Positions 51,184 through 59,604 of a stretch of DNA of 64,000 nucleotides are shown here, in pieces. The notes under the pieces are model-generated. The model saw only the letters and a list, made by a program, of their open reading frames with translations, was not told where the DNA came from and did no database searches. Position numbers and translations under genes: made by a program. How positions within the stretch are numbered: position 1 is the stretch's first letter; each line of letters opens with the position of its first letter. Source of the DNA: Nocardioides cremeus (GTDB taxonomy: Bacteria; Actinomycetota; Actinomycetes; Propionibacteriales; Nocardioidaceae); NCBI RefSeq assembly GCF_030518195.1, contig NZ_JAULSC010000013.1, positions 46,084 through 110,083 on the forward strand, written 5' to 3'.

Positions 51184-53271
51184 GTGGCGGCAACCGGTGG
51201 CACGCGGCACCGCGACGACGTGCAGGGCATGCGTGCCCTGGCCGTCGTGCTGGTCATCGCCGCGCACGCCGGGGTGCCGTTCCTGGCCGGCGGCTTCGTC
51301 GGTGTCGACGTCTTCTTCGTCATCTCCGGCTTCCTGATCACCGGCCTGCTGGTGCGCGAGGTCGAGGCCGAGGGCCGCCTGTCGCTGACCGGCTTCTGGT
51401 CGCGCCGGGCGCGCCGCATCCTGCCCGCCGCCACGCTGGTGCTGGTCGTGACGCTGCTGGCCTCGCTGGTCTGGTTGCCGCTGGTCAACGCCCGCGACCT
51501 CGTCGACGACGCCGTGTGGTCGGGCCTGTTCGCCGCCAACATCCACTTCGCCGACGAAGGCGTCTCGTACTTCGCCGAGGGCACCGGCCCCTCTCCCCTG
51601 CAGCACTACTGGTCGCTGGCCGTCGAGGAGCAGTTCTACGTCGTCTGGCCGCTGCTCGTGCTCGGCCTCGCCGCGCTCGCGCGCCGCGCCGGACGCGGGC
51701 ACCTGACCCGCCGGGCCTTGCTGGTGGTGCTGCTCCTCGTGAGCGGCGCCTCGCTCGCGTGGTCGCTGGTCGCCACGACGGCCGACCCCGCGGCGACGTA
51801 CTTCTCCACCCCCGCCCGCGTCTGGGAGCTCGGGGTCGGCGCGGTCCTGGCGCTGGTGCTGCCGCGGCTCGCGCCCCGGCTGCCGGCGGCGGCCTCGTGG
51901 TTGCTGGCGCTGGGCGGCCTGGGCGCGGTCGTCGCCGCCGGCGTCGTGCTCTCGCCCGCGACCGCCTTCCCCGGGTACGCCGCCCTGCTGCCCGTCCTCG
52001 GCGCGGCCGCCCTCGTGACCGCGGGCAGCACCACCGCGGGCCAGCCCGGCCCGGTGCGCTGGCTGCTGACCTGTCGCCCCGCGCGGGTGCTGGGCGACTG
52101 GTCGTTCTCGCTCTACCTGTGGCACTGGCCGGCGCTGGTGATCACCGAGCAGCACCTGGGTCGCGCGCTGAGCGTCACCGAGCGGCTCGTGGCGGTGCTG
52201 GTGGTCCTCAACCTGGCGGCGCTGACCTACCGGTTCGTCGAGACGCCGTTCCGCAGCGGCCGGGTCGCGGTGCACCTGCCCTCGCCGCGCCCGCTGGTGC
52301 TCTACCCGGCCAGCCTGGTGCTGGTCCTCGGCGCCGCGGCCGGCTCGTGGCAGGTCACCGAGTGGCGCGGCGGCGAGAGCGGCGACAACCCCGCGATCGC
52401 GGTGCGCGACCGCGACCACCACGACGAGACGGTCGCGCTGGTCAAGGCCTCGGTGCGGGCCGCCCGCGAGGAGGTCGCGATCCCCAGCGACCTGACCCCC
52501 GACCTGCTCGACCTGCGCCAGAGCGTGGCCGACGTCGGCGCCTGCGACTACGAGGCCGACGTACGCCGCCTGTGCGTGCGCGGCGACCCCGCCGGCGAGC
52601 GCACCGTCGTGGTGATCGGCGACTCGCACGCCCGGGCCTGGATCCCGGCGCTGGAGCGGATCACCCTCGACTCCGGCTGGCGGGCGTTCTACCTGGTCAA
52701 GCCGCAGTGCCCGGCCGGCCACGTGAGCGTGGCGCCGCTGAAGGAGGCCGTGGTCTTCACCGGCTGCGACGAGTTCCAGGACTGGGCCGCCGACCAGGTG
52801 GCGGCCCTCTCCCCCGACCTGGTCGTGGTCTCCTCGGCCCCGCCGGTCAACGGCGTGTGGGTGGAGGGCCGGCGGGTCCTCACGATCGAGAAGATCGCCC
52901 CCGAGCTCGAGCGCGGCTACGACGAGCTCTTCGACGAGCTGGGCGCCCACGCCGGTCGCGTGGTGGTCGTCAAGGACGTGCCGAAGTCGGCGACCGACCC
53001 GGGCGAGTGCCTGACCTCGGCGACCCCCAGCCTCGGCAGCTGCATGTTCGAGCCGGTCGAGCGCGCGACGATCCTCGGCGACATCGTGGTGAAGTCGGCG
53101 CTGCTGGCCGGCGCCGAGGTCGTCGACCCGACGCCGTGGCTGTGCTTCGAGGGCGACTGCCCGGTCGTGGTCGGCGGCACGCTCACCTACCGCGACACCG
53201 ACCACCTCACCACCGAGTACGCCGCAGGGCTGGCCGGCTCGCTGGGCCGGGCCCTGAAGATGACCGGCTGA
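51184..53271 (+). CDS. Membrane acyltransferase with C-terminal SGNH domain (OafA/OatA-like)
   Basis: About 695 residues. The acyltransferase-3 domain (1 to about 375) has ten or so helices, the catalytic-type His in VVLVIAAHAGVPF (about H28), the GVDVFFVISGFLITGLL signature, FWSRRARRILPA and HYWSLAVEEQFYVVWPLL. An extracytoplasmic SGNH-like domain (about 440-690) has GDSHARAW (S481) and DTDHLT (D673, H674). Such proteins O-acylate cell-wall polymers or exopolysaccharides; the acceptor is unknown. GTG 51184, six bases after GGGGAGG, is the better start; ATG 51169 would add 5 residues. The last 13 bases are duplicated just after the stop. Confidence 0.9.
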   Translation: MAATGGTRHRDDVQGMRALAVVLVIAAHAGVPFLAGGFVGVDVFFVISGFLITGLLVREVEAEGRLSLTGFWSRRARRILPAATLVLVVTLLASLVWLPLVNARDLVDDAVWSGLFAANIHFADEGVSYFAEGTGPSPLQHYWSLAVEEQFYVVWPLLVLGLAALARRAGRGHLTRRALLVVLLLVSGASLAWSLVATTADPAATYFSTPARVWELGVGAVLALVLPRLAPRLPAAASWLLALGGLGAVVAAGVVLSPATAFPGYAALLPVLGAAALVTAGSTTAGQPGPVRWLLTCRPARVLGDWSFSLYLWHWPALVITEQHLGRALSVTERLVAVLVVLNLAALTYRFVETPFRSGRVAVHLPSPRPLVLYPASLVLVLGAAAGSWQVTEWRGGESGDNPAIAVRDRDHHDETVALVKASVRAAREEVAIPSDLTPDLLDLRQSVADVGACDYEADVRRLCVRGDPAGERTVVVIGDSHARAWIPALERITLDSGWRAFYLVKPQCPAGHVSVAPLKEAVVFTGCDEFQDWAADQVAALSPDLVVVSSAPPVNGVWVEGRRVLTIEKIAPELERGYDELFDELGAHAGRVVVVKDVPKSATDPGECLTSATPSLGSCMFEPVERATILGDIVVKSALLAGAEVVDPTPWLCFEGDCPVVVGGTLTYRDTDHLTTEYAAGLAGSLGRALKMTG

Positions 53272-53370
53272 GGATGACCGGCTGACGAGCCGGACCCTCG
53301 GACCCTGACAGCGGCGCTGCTACGGTCACGATCGACGTTGCACGCCGATCTCAGCACCGCAAGGGGACCC

Positions 53371-54399
53371 ATGAAGCTGTCGATGCCGCTGGTCTACGCC
53401 GGCAACCCGCGAGAGACCGCCGACCAGGTCGTCGGCCTGGAGAAGGCCGGGCTGGACATGGTCTGGGTGGCCGAGCCCTACGGCTTCGACGCGCCCACGC
53501 TGATGGGCTACCTGGCCGCGAAGACCGAGACGGTCGAGATCGCCGCCGGCATCCTCAACGTCTACTCCCGCACCCCGGGCGCGCTGCTGCAGACCGCCGC
53601 GGGTCTCGACAACGTGTCGGGTGGCCGCGCCGTCATCGGCCTGGGCGCCTCGGGCCCGCAGGTCATCGAGGGCTTCCACGGCATGCCCTACGAGAAGCCG
53701 CTGGGCCGCACCCGCGAGGTGATCCGGCTGCTGCGCTCGGGGCTGCGCCACGAGCGCCTCGAGGCCGACGGCATCTTCACGCTGCCGCTGCCCGCCGACC
53801 AGGGCCTGGGCCTGGGCAAGCCGCTCAAGCTGCTCAACAAGCCCGAGCGCTCCTCGATCCCGCTGTGGGTGGCCGCGCTCGGCAACGCCAACGTGGCGAT
53901 GACCGCCGAGGTCGCCGACGGCTGGCTGCCGTTCCTCTTCTACCCCGAGAAGGCCGAGACGGTCTGGGGCGAGGCCCTCGCCAAGGGCCGCGCCAAGCGC
54001 TCCGACGACCTGGCCCCGCTCGAGGTCAGCGCCGGCGGCATGGTCGCGATCGGCGAGGACGTCAAGGGCATGCTCGACTTCATGCGCCCGATGTACGCCC
54101 TGTACGTCGGCGGCATGGGTGCGCGCGGCAAGAACTTCTACAACGAGCTCGCCTGCCAGTACGGCTACGAGGCCGAGGCCAAGCAGATCCAGGACCTCTA
54201 CCTCGACGGCAAGAAGAAGGAGGCCGAGGCGCTGGTCCCGACGGAGTGGCTCGAGGCCGGCAACCTGGTGGGCCCGGCGTCGTACGTCAAGGAGCGCATC
54301 GCCGCCTTCCGCGAGGCCGGCGTCACCAACCTGCAGGTCAACCCGGCCACCGAGGACCCCGCCGCGACCATCGCGCAGGTCAAGGAGTGGCTGGCCTGA
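53371..54399 (+). CDS. LLM-class F420-dependent oxidoreductase
   Basis: A 342-residue luciferase-like TIM-barrel enzyme using F420. The family pattern is clear: KLSMPLVYAGNPRETADQVVGLEKAGLDMVWVAEPYGFDAP at the start, LNVYSRTPGALLQTAAGLDNVSGGRAVIGLGASGPQVIEGFHG, and a C-terminal ASYVKERIAAFREAGVTNLQV. The mycobacterial Rv3520c-like subfamily is the closest I recognise; the substrate is unknown. AAGGGGA precedes the ATG. npdG, which makes F420H2, lies 2.3 kb away across the acyltransferase. Its last 20 bases overlap the convergent membrane gene. Confidence 0.9.
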   Translation: MKLSMPLVYAGNPRETADQVVGLEKAGLDMVWVAEPYGFDAPTLMGYLAAKTETVEIAAGILNVYSRTPGALLQTAAGLDNVSGGRAVIGLGASGPQVIEGFHGMPYEKPLGRTREVIRLLRSGLRHERLEADGIFTLPLPADQGLGLGKPLKLLNKPERSSIPLWVAALGNANVAMTAEVADGWLPFLFYPEKAETVWGEALAKGRAKRSDDLAPLEVSAGGMVAIGEDVKGMLDFMRPMYALYVGGMGARGKNFYNELACQYGYEAEAKQIQDLYLDGKKKEAEALVPTEWLEAGNLVGPASYVKERIAAFREAGVTNLQVNPATEDPAATIAQVKEWLA

Positions 54400-55126
54400 T
54401 CTCCGGCTCCGCCTGTGCCTGGGGCGTCACCGCGACGGCTCCCGGCCGCGGGACCGTGACCAGGCACAGGCCGGCGCCGACCAGGAGCAGGCCGGAGACC
54501 GCCTCCCACCACGGCCGGGCGTCGTAGGGCCCGACCGCGTAGGAGAACGCCGCCACCAGCGGGGCGGCGAGCACCAGCAGGACTGCCGCCGCCACCCGGC
54601 GTCCGCGCGCCCCGATCGCCAGCCGCACCGTCACGGCAGGCGGCAGCAGCAGCCACGCCGCGCCTGCGATGCCCCCGCCGACCGGGTCGACCACCTCGCC
54701 GGTCAGCCCGGAGCGGAGGGCGGCGAGGCCGACGGCCGCCGCACCCAGCACCCCGCCGGCCAGCGCGACGGCGGTAGCCAGGCCCGGTCGACGACCCGTG
54801 AGCGCCCAGGGCAGCAGCACGAGGGCGGCGGCGAGGACCAGCAGCGACACTCCCGCCAGCTCGGCGGCGGCACCCACGGGCTCCCACGGCGCCCCCGGCA
54901 CCACGATGTCGTAGCGGTGGTCCTGCCTCTTCAGGCAAGCCGCGCTCCCACCCTCGCCCCAGCCGCAGACATCGGCCCACCGCACCCACGACGCCGCTAC
55001 CAGCAGCGCCCCGGAGACGACGAGGAGCACTCCCGCGCCGACCCCGCCGGCACGCGCCGCACGTTCCCCACCTGCTCGCACTCCCGGACCTCCCCGTCTC
55101 GTCGGCCCAGTCTGCGCGCTTGCCAC
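54380..55126 (-). CDS. Multi-pass membrane protein, function unknown
   Basis: 248 residues with five to six helices (about 30-48, 85-105, 115-135, 152-170, 178-195 and 210-228) and an extracytoplasmic loop after the first helix containing two cysteines (ADVCGWGEGGSAACLKRQ). No family is recognised. GTG 55126 is the farthest start and has a poor ribosome-binding site, so the true start may be internal. The 3' end overlaps the convergent LLM gene by 20 nt. The neighbouring acidic gene is divergent. Confidence 0.65.
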   Translation of the reverse strand: MASAQTGPTRRGGPGVRAGGERAARAGGVGAGVLLVVSGALLVAASWVRWADVCGWGEGGSAACLKRQDHRYDIVVPGAPWEPVGAAAELAGVSLLVLAAALVLLPWALTGRRPGLATAVALAGGVLGAAAVGLAALRSGLTGEVVDPVGGGIAGAAWLLLPPAVTVRLAIGARGRRVAAAVLLVLAAPLVAAFSYAVGPYDARPWWEAVSGLLLVGAGLCLVTVPRPGAVAVTPQAQAEPEIRPATP

Positions 55127-55190
55127 CGGCGCGCGGAAGAGCCTGCGCCGGACGCTGCGTCCCGACCGCGAGTCGCGCTAGCGTCACCCC

Positions 55191-55691
55191 ATGACCGACG
55201 ACTGGTTGCCCAGCGACGAGGAGTCCGACGCCTGGCTCGAGGAGTGGGCGGCGGTGGACCGTGAGGCCGCGCGCTACCTGGCCGAGCGCGTCCCCGGCGT
55301 CGAGGACGTCCCCGACGACAGGGCCGCGTGGCTGGACGAGGTCGTCGACACCATCTCGCCGGCGGAGCTGCCGGGCGACGACGAGGTCGAGTCGGTGGCT
55401 GCGGTGATGGCGCTGCAGCACGTCGACTGGCTCGGCCTGGCCCTCGGCGTCGTACGTCGCGGCCCCGGCAGCGACCTCGACGCGGCCCAGGTGCAGGCCG
55501 ACGTGGTGGCACTCGACGAGGTCGACGGTGAGATCGAGGACCCCGACGGCTACCTCGCGGTCGTGGCGGAGGCGCTGGACCACCTGGCACCGCGCTGGCG
55601 CGCCCTCGGCGTGCTCGACGACGAGGGGCGGCTGACCGAGCGCGGCGTGTGGGCGCTCCCGCGGGCCCTGCACGGCAGCTGGACCGGCTGA
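55191..55691 (+). CDS. Acidic hypothetical protein
   Basis: 166 residues, strongly acidic (many Asp/Glu) and without helices for the membrane or a signal peptide. The N-terminus is MTDDWLPSDEESDAWLEEWA; the C-terminal third (ALDHLAPRWRALGVLDDEGRLTERGVWALPRAL) could be a small winged helix. The family is not recognised. The codon usage is like that of its neighbours and a clean ATG is present, so it is probably a real gene. Confidence 0.65.
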   Translation: MTDDWLPSDEESDAWLEEWAAVDREAARYLAERVPGVEDVPDDRAAWLDEVVDTISPAELPGDDEVESVAAVMALQHVDWLGLALGVVRRGPGSDLDAAQVQADVVALDEVDGEIEDPDGYLAVVAEALDHLAPRWRALGVLDDEGRLTERGVWALPRALHGSWTG

Positions 55692-55706
55692 CCCTGCGGC
55701 CGGCCC

Positions 55707-56762
55707 TCACAGGCTGGCGCGCTCGACCTCGTTCTTCGCCTCGTCGACCGCGGCGCGGGCCAGTTCTGCCGCCCTGGCCGCCTCGGCCTCGATCGCCTGC
55801 GGCCGCGCCACCGGGCCGATCCGCTGCGGCGACCCGCTGACCGGTCGCGCGGGCGCGCGCCGGTCCTGGCCGGGCGCGTGGTCGGCACCGCCCTCGGGGG
55901 CGAACGCCGCCGTCACCGTCCTGACCGCCTCGGTCAGCTCGCCCGGGATCACGAAGAAGCTGTTGCCGCCCTCGGCGAGGCGCGGCAGCATCTCCAGGTA
56001 CTTGTAGGCCAGCACCTTGGGGTCGGCGTCGTTGGCGTGCACCGACTGGAAGACCCGCTCGAGCGCCTTGGCCTCGCCGTCCGCCTCGAGGATGGTGGCC
56101 TGCTGGCGTCCCTCGGCCTCGAGGATCAGCTTGTTGCGGGTGCCCTCCGCGGTCAGGATCAGCGCCTGCCGCTCGCCCTCGGCGTGCAGGATCGCGGCGC
56201 GCTTGTCGCGCTCGGCGCGCATCTGCTTCTCCATCGCCTCCTTGATGTTGGCCGGCGGGTCGATGGCCTTGATCTCGACGCGGTTCACCCGGATGCCCCA
56301 CCGGCCGGTGGCCTCGTCGAGCACCTCGCGCAGCCGGGTGTTGATGGTCTCGCGCGAGGTCAGGGTGCTCTCGAGGTCCATCGAGCCGATCAGGTTGCGC
56401 AGCGTCGTGACGGTCAGGTGGTCGATGGCCTGCAGGTAGTCGGCCACCTCGTACGCCGCCGCCCGCGGGTCGGTGATCTGGTAGTAGAGCACCGTGTCGA
56501 TGGCGACCACGAGGTTGTCCTCGGTGATGACCGGCTTGGGGTCGGAGGAGTAGACGTGCTCGCGGACGTCGAGCTTGGTGTTGACCCGGTCGACGAGCGG
56601 GATGATCAGGTTGAGGCCCGGTTGCAGGGTGCGCTGGTAGCGACCGAACCTCTCGATGTTGTAGCGGCGCGCCTGCGGCACGATCCGGATCGCCGAGGCG
56701 ACCACGAAGACGACCAGGGCGGCCAGGACGGCGATCGGCACGAGCAGTTCCACGGCACTCAC
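55707..56762 (-). CDS. SPFH/stomatin-like (band 7) membrane protein
   Basis: 351 residues. One N-terminal helix (about 5-27), then the SPFH domain with VPQARRYNIERFGRYQRTL, LVDRVNTKLDVREHVY, DPRAAAYEVADYLQAIDHLT and the RVEIKAIDPPANIKEAMEKQM segment, followed by an Ala/Glu-rich coiled coil (AEGERQALILTAEG and repeats) and a low-complexity tail. Slipin-type proteins form membrane oligomers that organise microdomains and work with NfeD partners. The GTG start overlaps the NfeD stop (GTGA), confirming the pair. Confidence 0.93.
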   Translation of the reverse strand: MSAVELLVPIAVLAALVVFVVASAIRIVPQARRYNIERFGRYQRTLQPGLNLIIPLVDRVNTKLDVREHVYSSDPKPVITEDNLVVAIDTVLYYQITDPRAAAYEVADYLQAIDHLTVTTLRNLIGSMDLESTLTSRETINTRLREVLDEATGRWGIRVNRVEIKAIDPPANIKEAMEKQMRAERDKRAAILHAEGERQALILTAEGTRNKLILEAEGRQQATILEADGEAKALERVFQSVHANDADPKVLAYKYLEMLPRLAEGGNSFFVIPGELTEAVRTVTAAFAPEGGADHAPGQDRRAPARPVSGSPQRIGPVARPQAIEAEAARAAELARAAVDEAKNEVERASL

Positions 56763-57241
56763 TCCTCCAGGGGGTCGGGCTCCCGCAGCGGGTCCGGCAG
56801 CGGGTCACGCGGATGGACCACGGCGGTCGCGCCCTCGATCCCGAAGACGTCGACCCGGACGCCGGGCGGGATCACCAGGTCCTCGTCGAAGGCCCGCGCC
56901 GACCAGTCCTCGCCCGACAGGTGCACCAGGCCTCCGTCGGCGGTGACCTCGCGGGTGACCAGCGCGGAGCGTCCGACGAGGGCGTCGCTGCCCTCGCGCG
57001 AGGGCGGCGGCAGCTCCAGGTTGCGCTTGGCGATCGGCCGGACCGCAGCCAGGCCCACCCCGCCGGTGAGGGCGAAGACCAGCAGCTGCACGGGCACCGA
57101 GGCACCGAGACCGGCGGCCACCGCGGCGACCAGCGACGCGCCCGCCAGCAGGCCGAGGAACAGCGTCAGCGTGACGAACTCCGCCGCGCCGAGCACCACC
57201 GCCGCTACCAGCCAGAGCAACCACCACATGGAACCGTCCAT
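56759..57241 (-). CDS. NfeD-like membrane protein
   Basis: About 160 residues. Two to three N-terminal helices (about 5-60) are followed by an OB-fold-like NfeD domain (SDALVGRSALVTREVTADGGLVHLSGEDWSARA...VRVDVFGIEGATAVVHP). This is the short NfeD1b-type partner of stomatin-like proteins, without a protease domain. ATG 57241 (MDGSMWWLLW) is chosen; ATG 57229 is close. The overlap with the SPFH gene (GTGA) couples their synthesis. Confidence 0.88.
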   Translation of the reverse strand: MDGSMWWLLWLVAAVVLGAAEFVTLTLFLGLLAGASLVAAVAAGLGASVPVQLLVFALTGGVGLAAVRPIAKRNLELPPPSREGSDALVGRSALVTREVTADGGLVHLSGEDWSARAFDEDLVIPPGVRVDVFGIEGATAVVHPRDPLPDPLREPDPLEE

Positions 57242-57365
57242 CCGTCCGCGATGACCCTCAAGACTACCCCCGGGGGCATCAGCCGGCACGGGTCGAAGGT
57301 CCACACCCGTCGTGCACGCCGGACGAGACCCACCCTTGACGCGGGCACGACCCCGGGAGCACCAT

Positions 57366-57378
57366 CTAACAATGTTAG
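57366..57378. promoter_or_regulatory. Palindromic operator over the TetR start codon
   Basis: CTAACA-A-TGTTAG is a perfect 6+1+6 palindrome that contains the ATG of the TetR gene. A TTGACG box lies 25 nt upstream. This is the layout expected for autorepression and possibly a leaderless transcript. Confidence 0.6.
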
Positions 57379-57965
57379 GAGAAGCGAACGCCGTTAGGAC
57401 GCGACGCCGGCAGGACACCCGCGACGAGATCCTCGCGGCCGCCTGGGCGGTCGTCGGCGAGTCCGGTTGGACGGGCTTGACCCTGCGCGCGGTCGCCGAC
57501 CGCGTCGGCATGCGCGCCCCCTCCCTCTACGGCCACTTCGACTCCAAGCTCGCGATCGTCGACGCGATGTTCGGCCAGGCCTGGGCCGACTTCGACGAGA
57601 CCAGCGCCTCCCTCGAGGACGACCTGCCCCGAGACCCCCGCGAGGCCCTCCTGCTCGTCGCGACCACCTGGTTGGACGCGATGGCCGCCCAGCCCGAGCG
57701 GCACGCCCTGATGAACCAGCGCCCGGTGCCCGGCTTCACGCCGAGCGCCGAGAGCTACGCGCACGCCGTCCGCGTGCTCGAGAGCCTGCACCGCACCCTG
57801 GCGCGCTGCGGCATCACCGACCCCGACGCCGCCGACCTGTGGACCGCCCTGCTCGGTGGTCTCGCGGGCCAGCAGGAGGCCAACGACCCGGGCGGTCGGC
57901 GCTGGCGGCGCCTGGCCCCCCGCGCCGTCGACATGTTCCTCGGCGAGGTCGCACCACACCGATGA
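57372..57965 (+). CDS. TetR-family transcriptional regulator
   Basis: 197 residues. The N-terminal HTH is at about 17-60 (RDEILAAAWAVVGESGWTGLTLRAVADRVGMRAPSLYGHFDSK), followed by a helical ligand domain with WLDAMAAQPERHALM and a C-terminal DUF-type segment. ATG 57372 sits within a palindrome, its probable own operator; no ribosome-binding site is evident before it. It is followed by the isomerase-like gene 13 nt downstream and the MBL gene 30 nt further, so it probably represses all three. Confidence 0.9.
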   Translation: MLGEANAVRTRRRQDTRDEILAAAWAVVGESGWTGLTLRAVADRVGMRAPSLYGHFDSKLAIVDAMFGQAWADFDETSASLEDDLPRDPREALLLVATTWLDAMAAQPERHALMNQRPVPGFTPSAESYAHAVRVLESLHRTLARCGITDPDAADLWTALLGGLAGQQEANDPGGRRWRRLAPRAVDMFLGEVAPHR

Positions 57966-57978
57966 GGAAGGACCCAAC

Positions 57979-58752
57979 ATGACCCTCGAACGACCCGGCA
58001 CCACGGCGGGACCGCGCCGCCCACGCCTCGACCGCGACACCGCGATGCGGCTCGCCGAGACCGAGTACGCCCGCTTCCTCGACCTGCTGCGCTCGCTGGC
58101 GCCCGACGACTGGGCCCGCCCGACGGACTGCTCCGCCTGGGACGTGCGCGCGATGGCCGGGCACACCACCGGGATGGCCCTGATGGCCACCGGCATGCGG
58201 CAGACGCTGCGCCAGACCTCGGCGGCCAAGCGCCGCGGTGGCGACCCCCTCGACGCGCTGACGGCCCTGCAGGTCGAGGAGCACGCCGACCTGTCGACCG
58301 GCGAGCTGGTCGAGCGCTTCGCCGTGGTGGGCCCCCGGGCCGCGCGGGGCCGGCGGCGCGTGCCGGGCGTCGTACGTCGCATGAAGCTGCCCGACCCCCA
58401 GCACGTCGGCGGCCGCACGGAGCGGTGGACCAACGGCTTCCTGCTCGACACGATCCTGACCCGCGACCCGTGGATGCACCGGATGGACATCTCACGGGCG
58501 ACCGGACGGACCCCCGAGCTCACCGCCGACCACGACGGCGTGCTGGTCGCCGACGTCGTCGCCGAGTGGGCCGAGCGCCACGGGGAGCCCTACCGGCTCC
58601 ACCTGACCGGGCCCGCCGGGGGCGACTACACGCGCGGCGACGGCGGCCCCGAGCTGAGCCTCGACGCCGTCGACTTCTGCCGGCTGCTCTCGGGGCGACC
58701 GGCTCCCACCACGACCGACCACGCCCTGCTCGGCGTGGCCGTGCCCTTCTGA
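57979..58752 (+). CDS. Maleylpyruvate isomerase-family / DinB-like (mycothiol-dependent type) protein
   Basis: 257 residues. The helical N-terminal MDMPI domain shows ETEYARFLDLLRSLAPDDW, PTDCSAWDVRAMAGHTTGMA with a metal-type His (about H61), and DPWMHRMDISRATGR with two more potential ligands. Such proteins use mycothiol as cofactor or substrate in detoxification or isomerisation; the substrate here is unknown. AGGAAGGACCC precedes the ATG, 13 nt after the TetR stop. Confidence 0.85.
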   Translation: MTLERPGTTAGPRRPRLDRDTAMRLAETEYARFLDLLRSLAPDDWARPTDCSAWDVRAMAGHTTGMALMATGMRQTLRQTSAAKRRGGDPLDALTALQVEEHADLSTGELVERFAVVGPRAARGRRRVPGVVRRMKLPDPQHVGGRTERWTNGFLLDTILTRDPWMHRMDISRATGRTPELTADHDGVLVADVVAEWAERHGEPYRLHLTGPAGGDYTRGDGGPELSLDAVDFCRLLSGRPAPTTTDHALLGVAVPF

Positions 58753-58782
58753 GGACACCAGGACCGCACCAAGGAGACAGCG

Positions 58783-59598
58783 ATGCAGACCCAACGGACC
58801 GAGCAGGACGTCACCGTCCTCAACGACGTGGCCGAGATCCCCGGACTGGGGTTCCTCCCGGTCAACGCCTTCGTCATCCACGCCGAGCAGCCGGTGGTCG
58901 TCGACACCGGCCTGAGCACCGACGACAAGGACTTCGTGTCGTGGCTGGGCCAGGTGATCGACCCGGCCGACGTGCGGTGGATCTGGCTGACCCACCCCGA
59001 CCGCGACCACACCGGCGGCCTCTACGACCTGCTGGAGGCGGCACCTCAGGCACGGGTGGTGACGACGTTCATCGGTGTCGGCATCCTCAGCACCGAGCGT
59101 CCCCTGCCGATGGACCGGGTCTACCTGCTCAACCCCGGGCAGCAGCTCGACGTCGGCGACCGGGTGCTGTCGGGCCTGCGGCCGCCGCTCTTCGACAACC
59201 CCGCCACCGTCGGCGTCGTCGACCACCACACCGGTGCGCTCTTCTCCTCCGACTGCTTCGGCGCACCCCTGCCCACCGCCGAGCACGCCCTCGGCGGCGA
59301 CGTGCACGCCGTGGCGGCCGACGACCTGCGCGCCGGGCAGCTGCTCTGGGCCGGCGTCGACAGCCCGTGGGTGCACCAGGTGGACCCGACGAGGTACCGG
59401 GCGACGGTCGACCCGATCCGCCGGCTGGACCCCTCGACGATCTACAGCACGCACCTGCCGCCCGCCCGCGGAGTCAACGCGACGCTGCTCGAGATGCTGC
59501 ACGAGGCGCCCGACTCGCCACCGTTCGTGGGTCCCGACCAGGCCGCGCTCGAGGCGATGCTGGCGCAGTTCGAGCCGGAGCAGCCGGTCGGGGTCTGA
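58783..59598 (+). CDS. MBL-fold metallohydrolase with variant metal motif
   Basis: 271 residues of the metallo-beta-lactamase fold. PVVVDTGLSTDDKD contains the fold's Asp (D41), and the metal loop reads THPDRDHTGGL: H71, D73, D75 and H76 in place of the usual HxHxDH, the second His being Asp. Later ligands H148/H149, D157 (FSSDCFG) and H224 (YSTHLPP) are present. This is reminiscent of HxExDH loops in flavodiiron-type domains, so a redox or di-iron function is possible as well as hydrolysis. AAGGAGA precedes the ATG. Third gene of the TetR unit. Confidence 0.85.
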   Translation: MQTQRTEQDVTVLNDVAEIPGLGFLPVNAFVIHAEQPVVVDTGLSTDDKDFVSWLGQVIDPADVRWIWLTHPDRDHTGGLYDLLEAAPQARVVTTFIGVGILSTERPLPMDRVYLLNPGQQLDVGDRVLSGLRPPLFDNPATVGVVDHHTGALFSSDCFGAPLPTAEHALGGDVHAVAADDLRAGQLLWAGVDSPWVHQVDPTRYRATVDPIRRLDPSTIYSTHLPPARGVNATLLEMLHEAPDSPPFVGPDQAALEAMLAQFEPEQPVGV

Positions 59599-59604
59599 TC
59601 GAGG

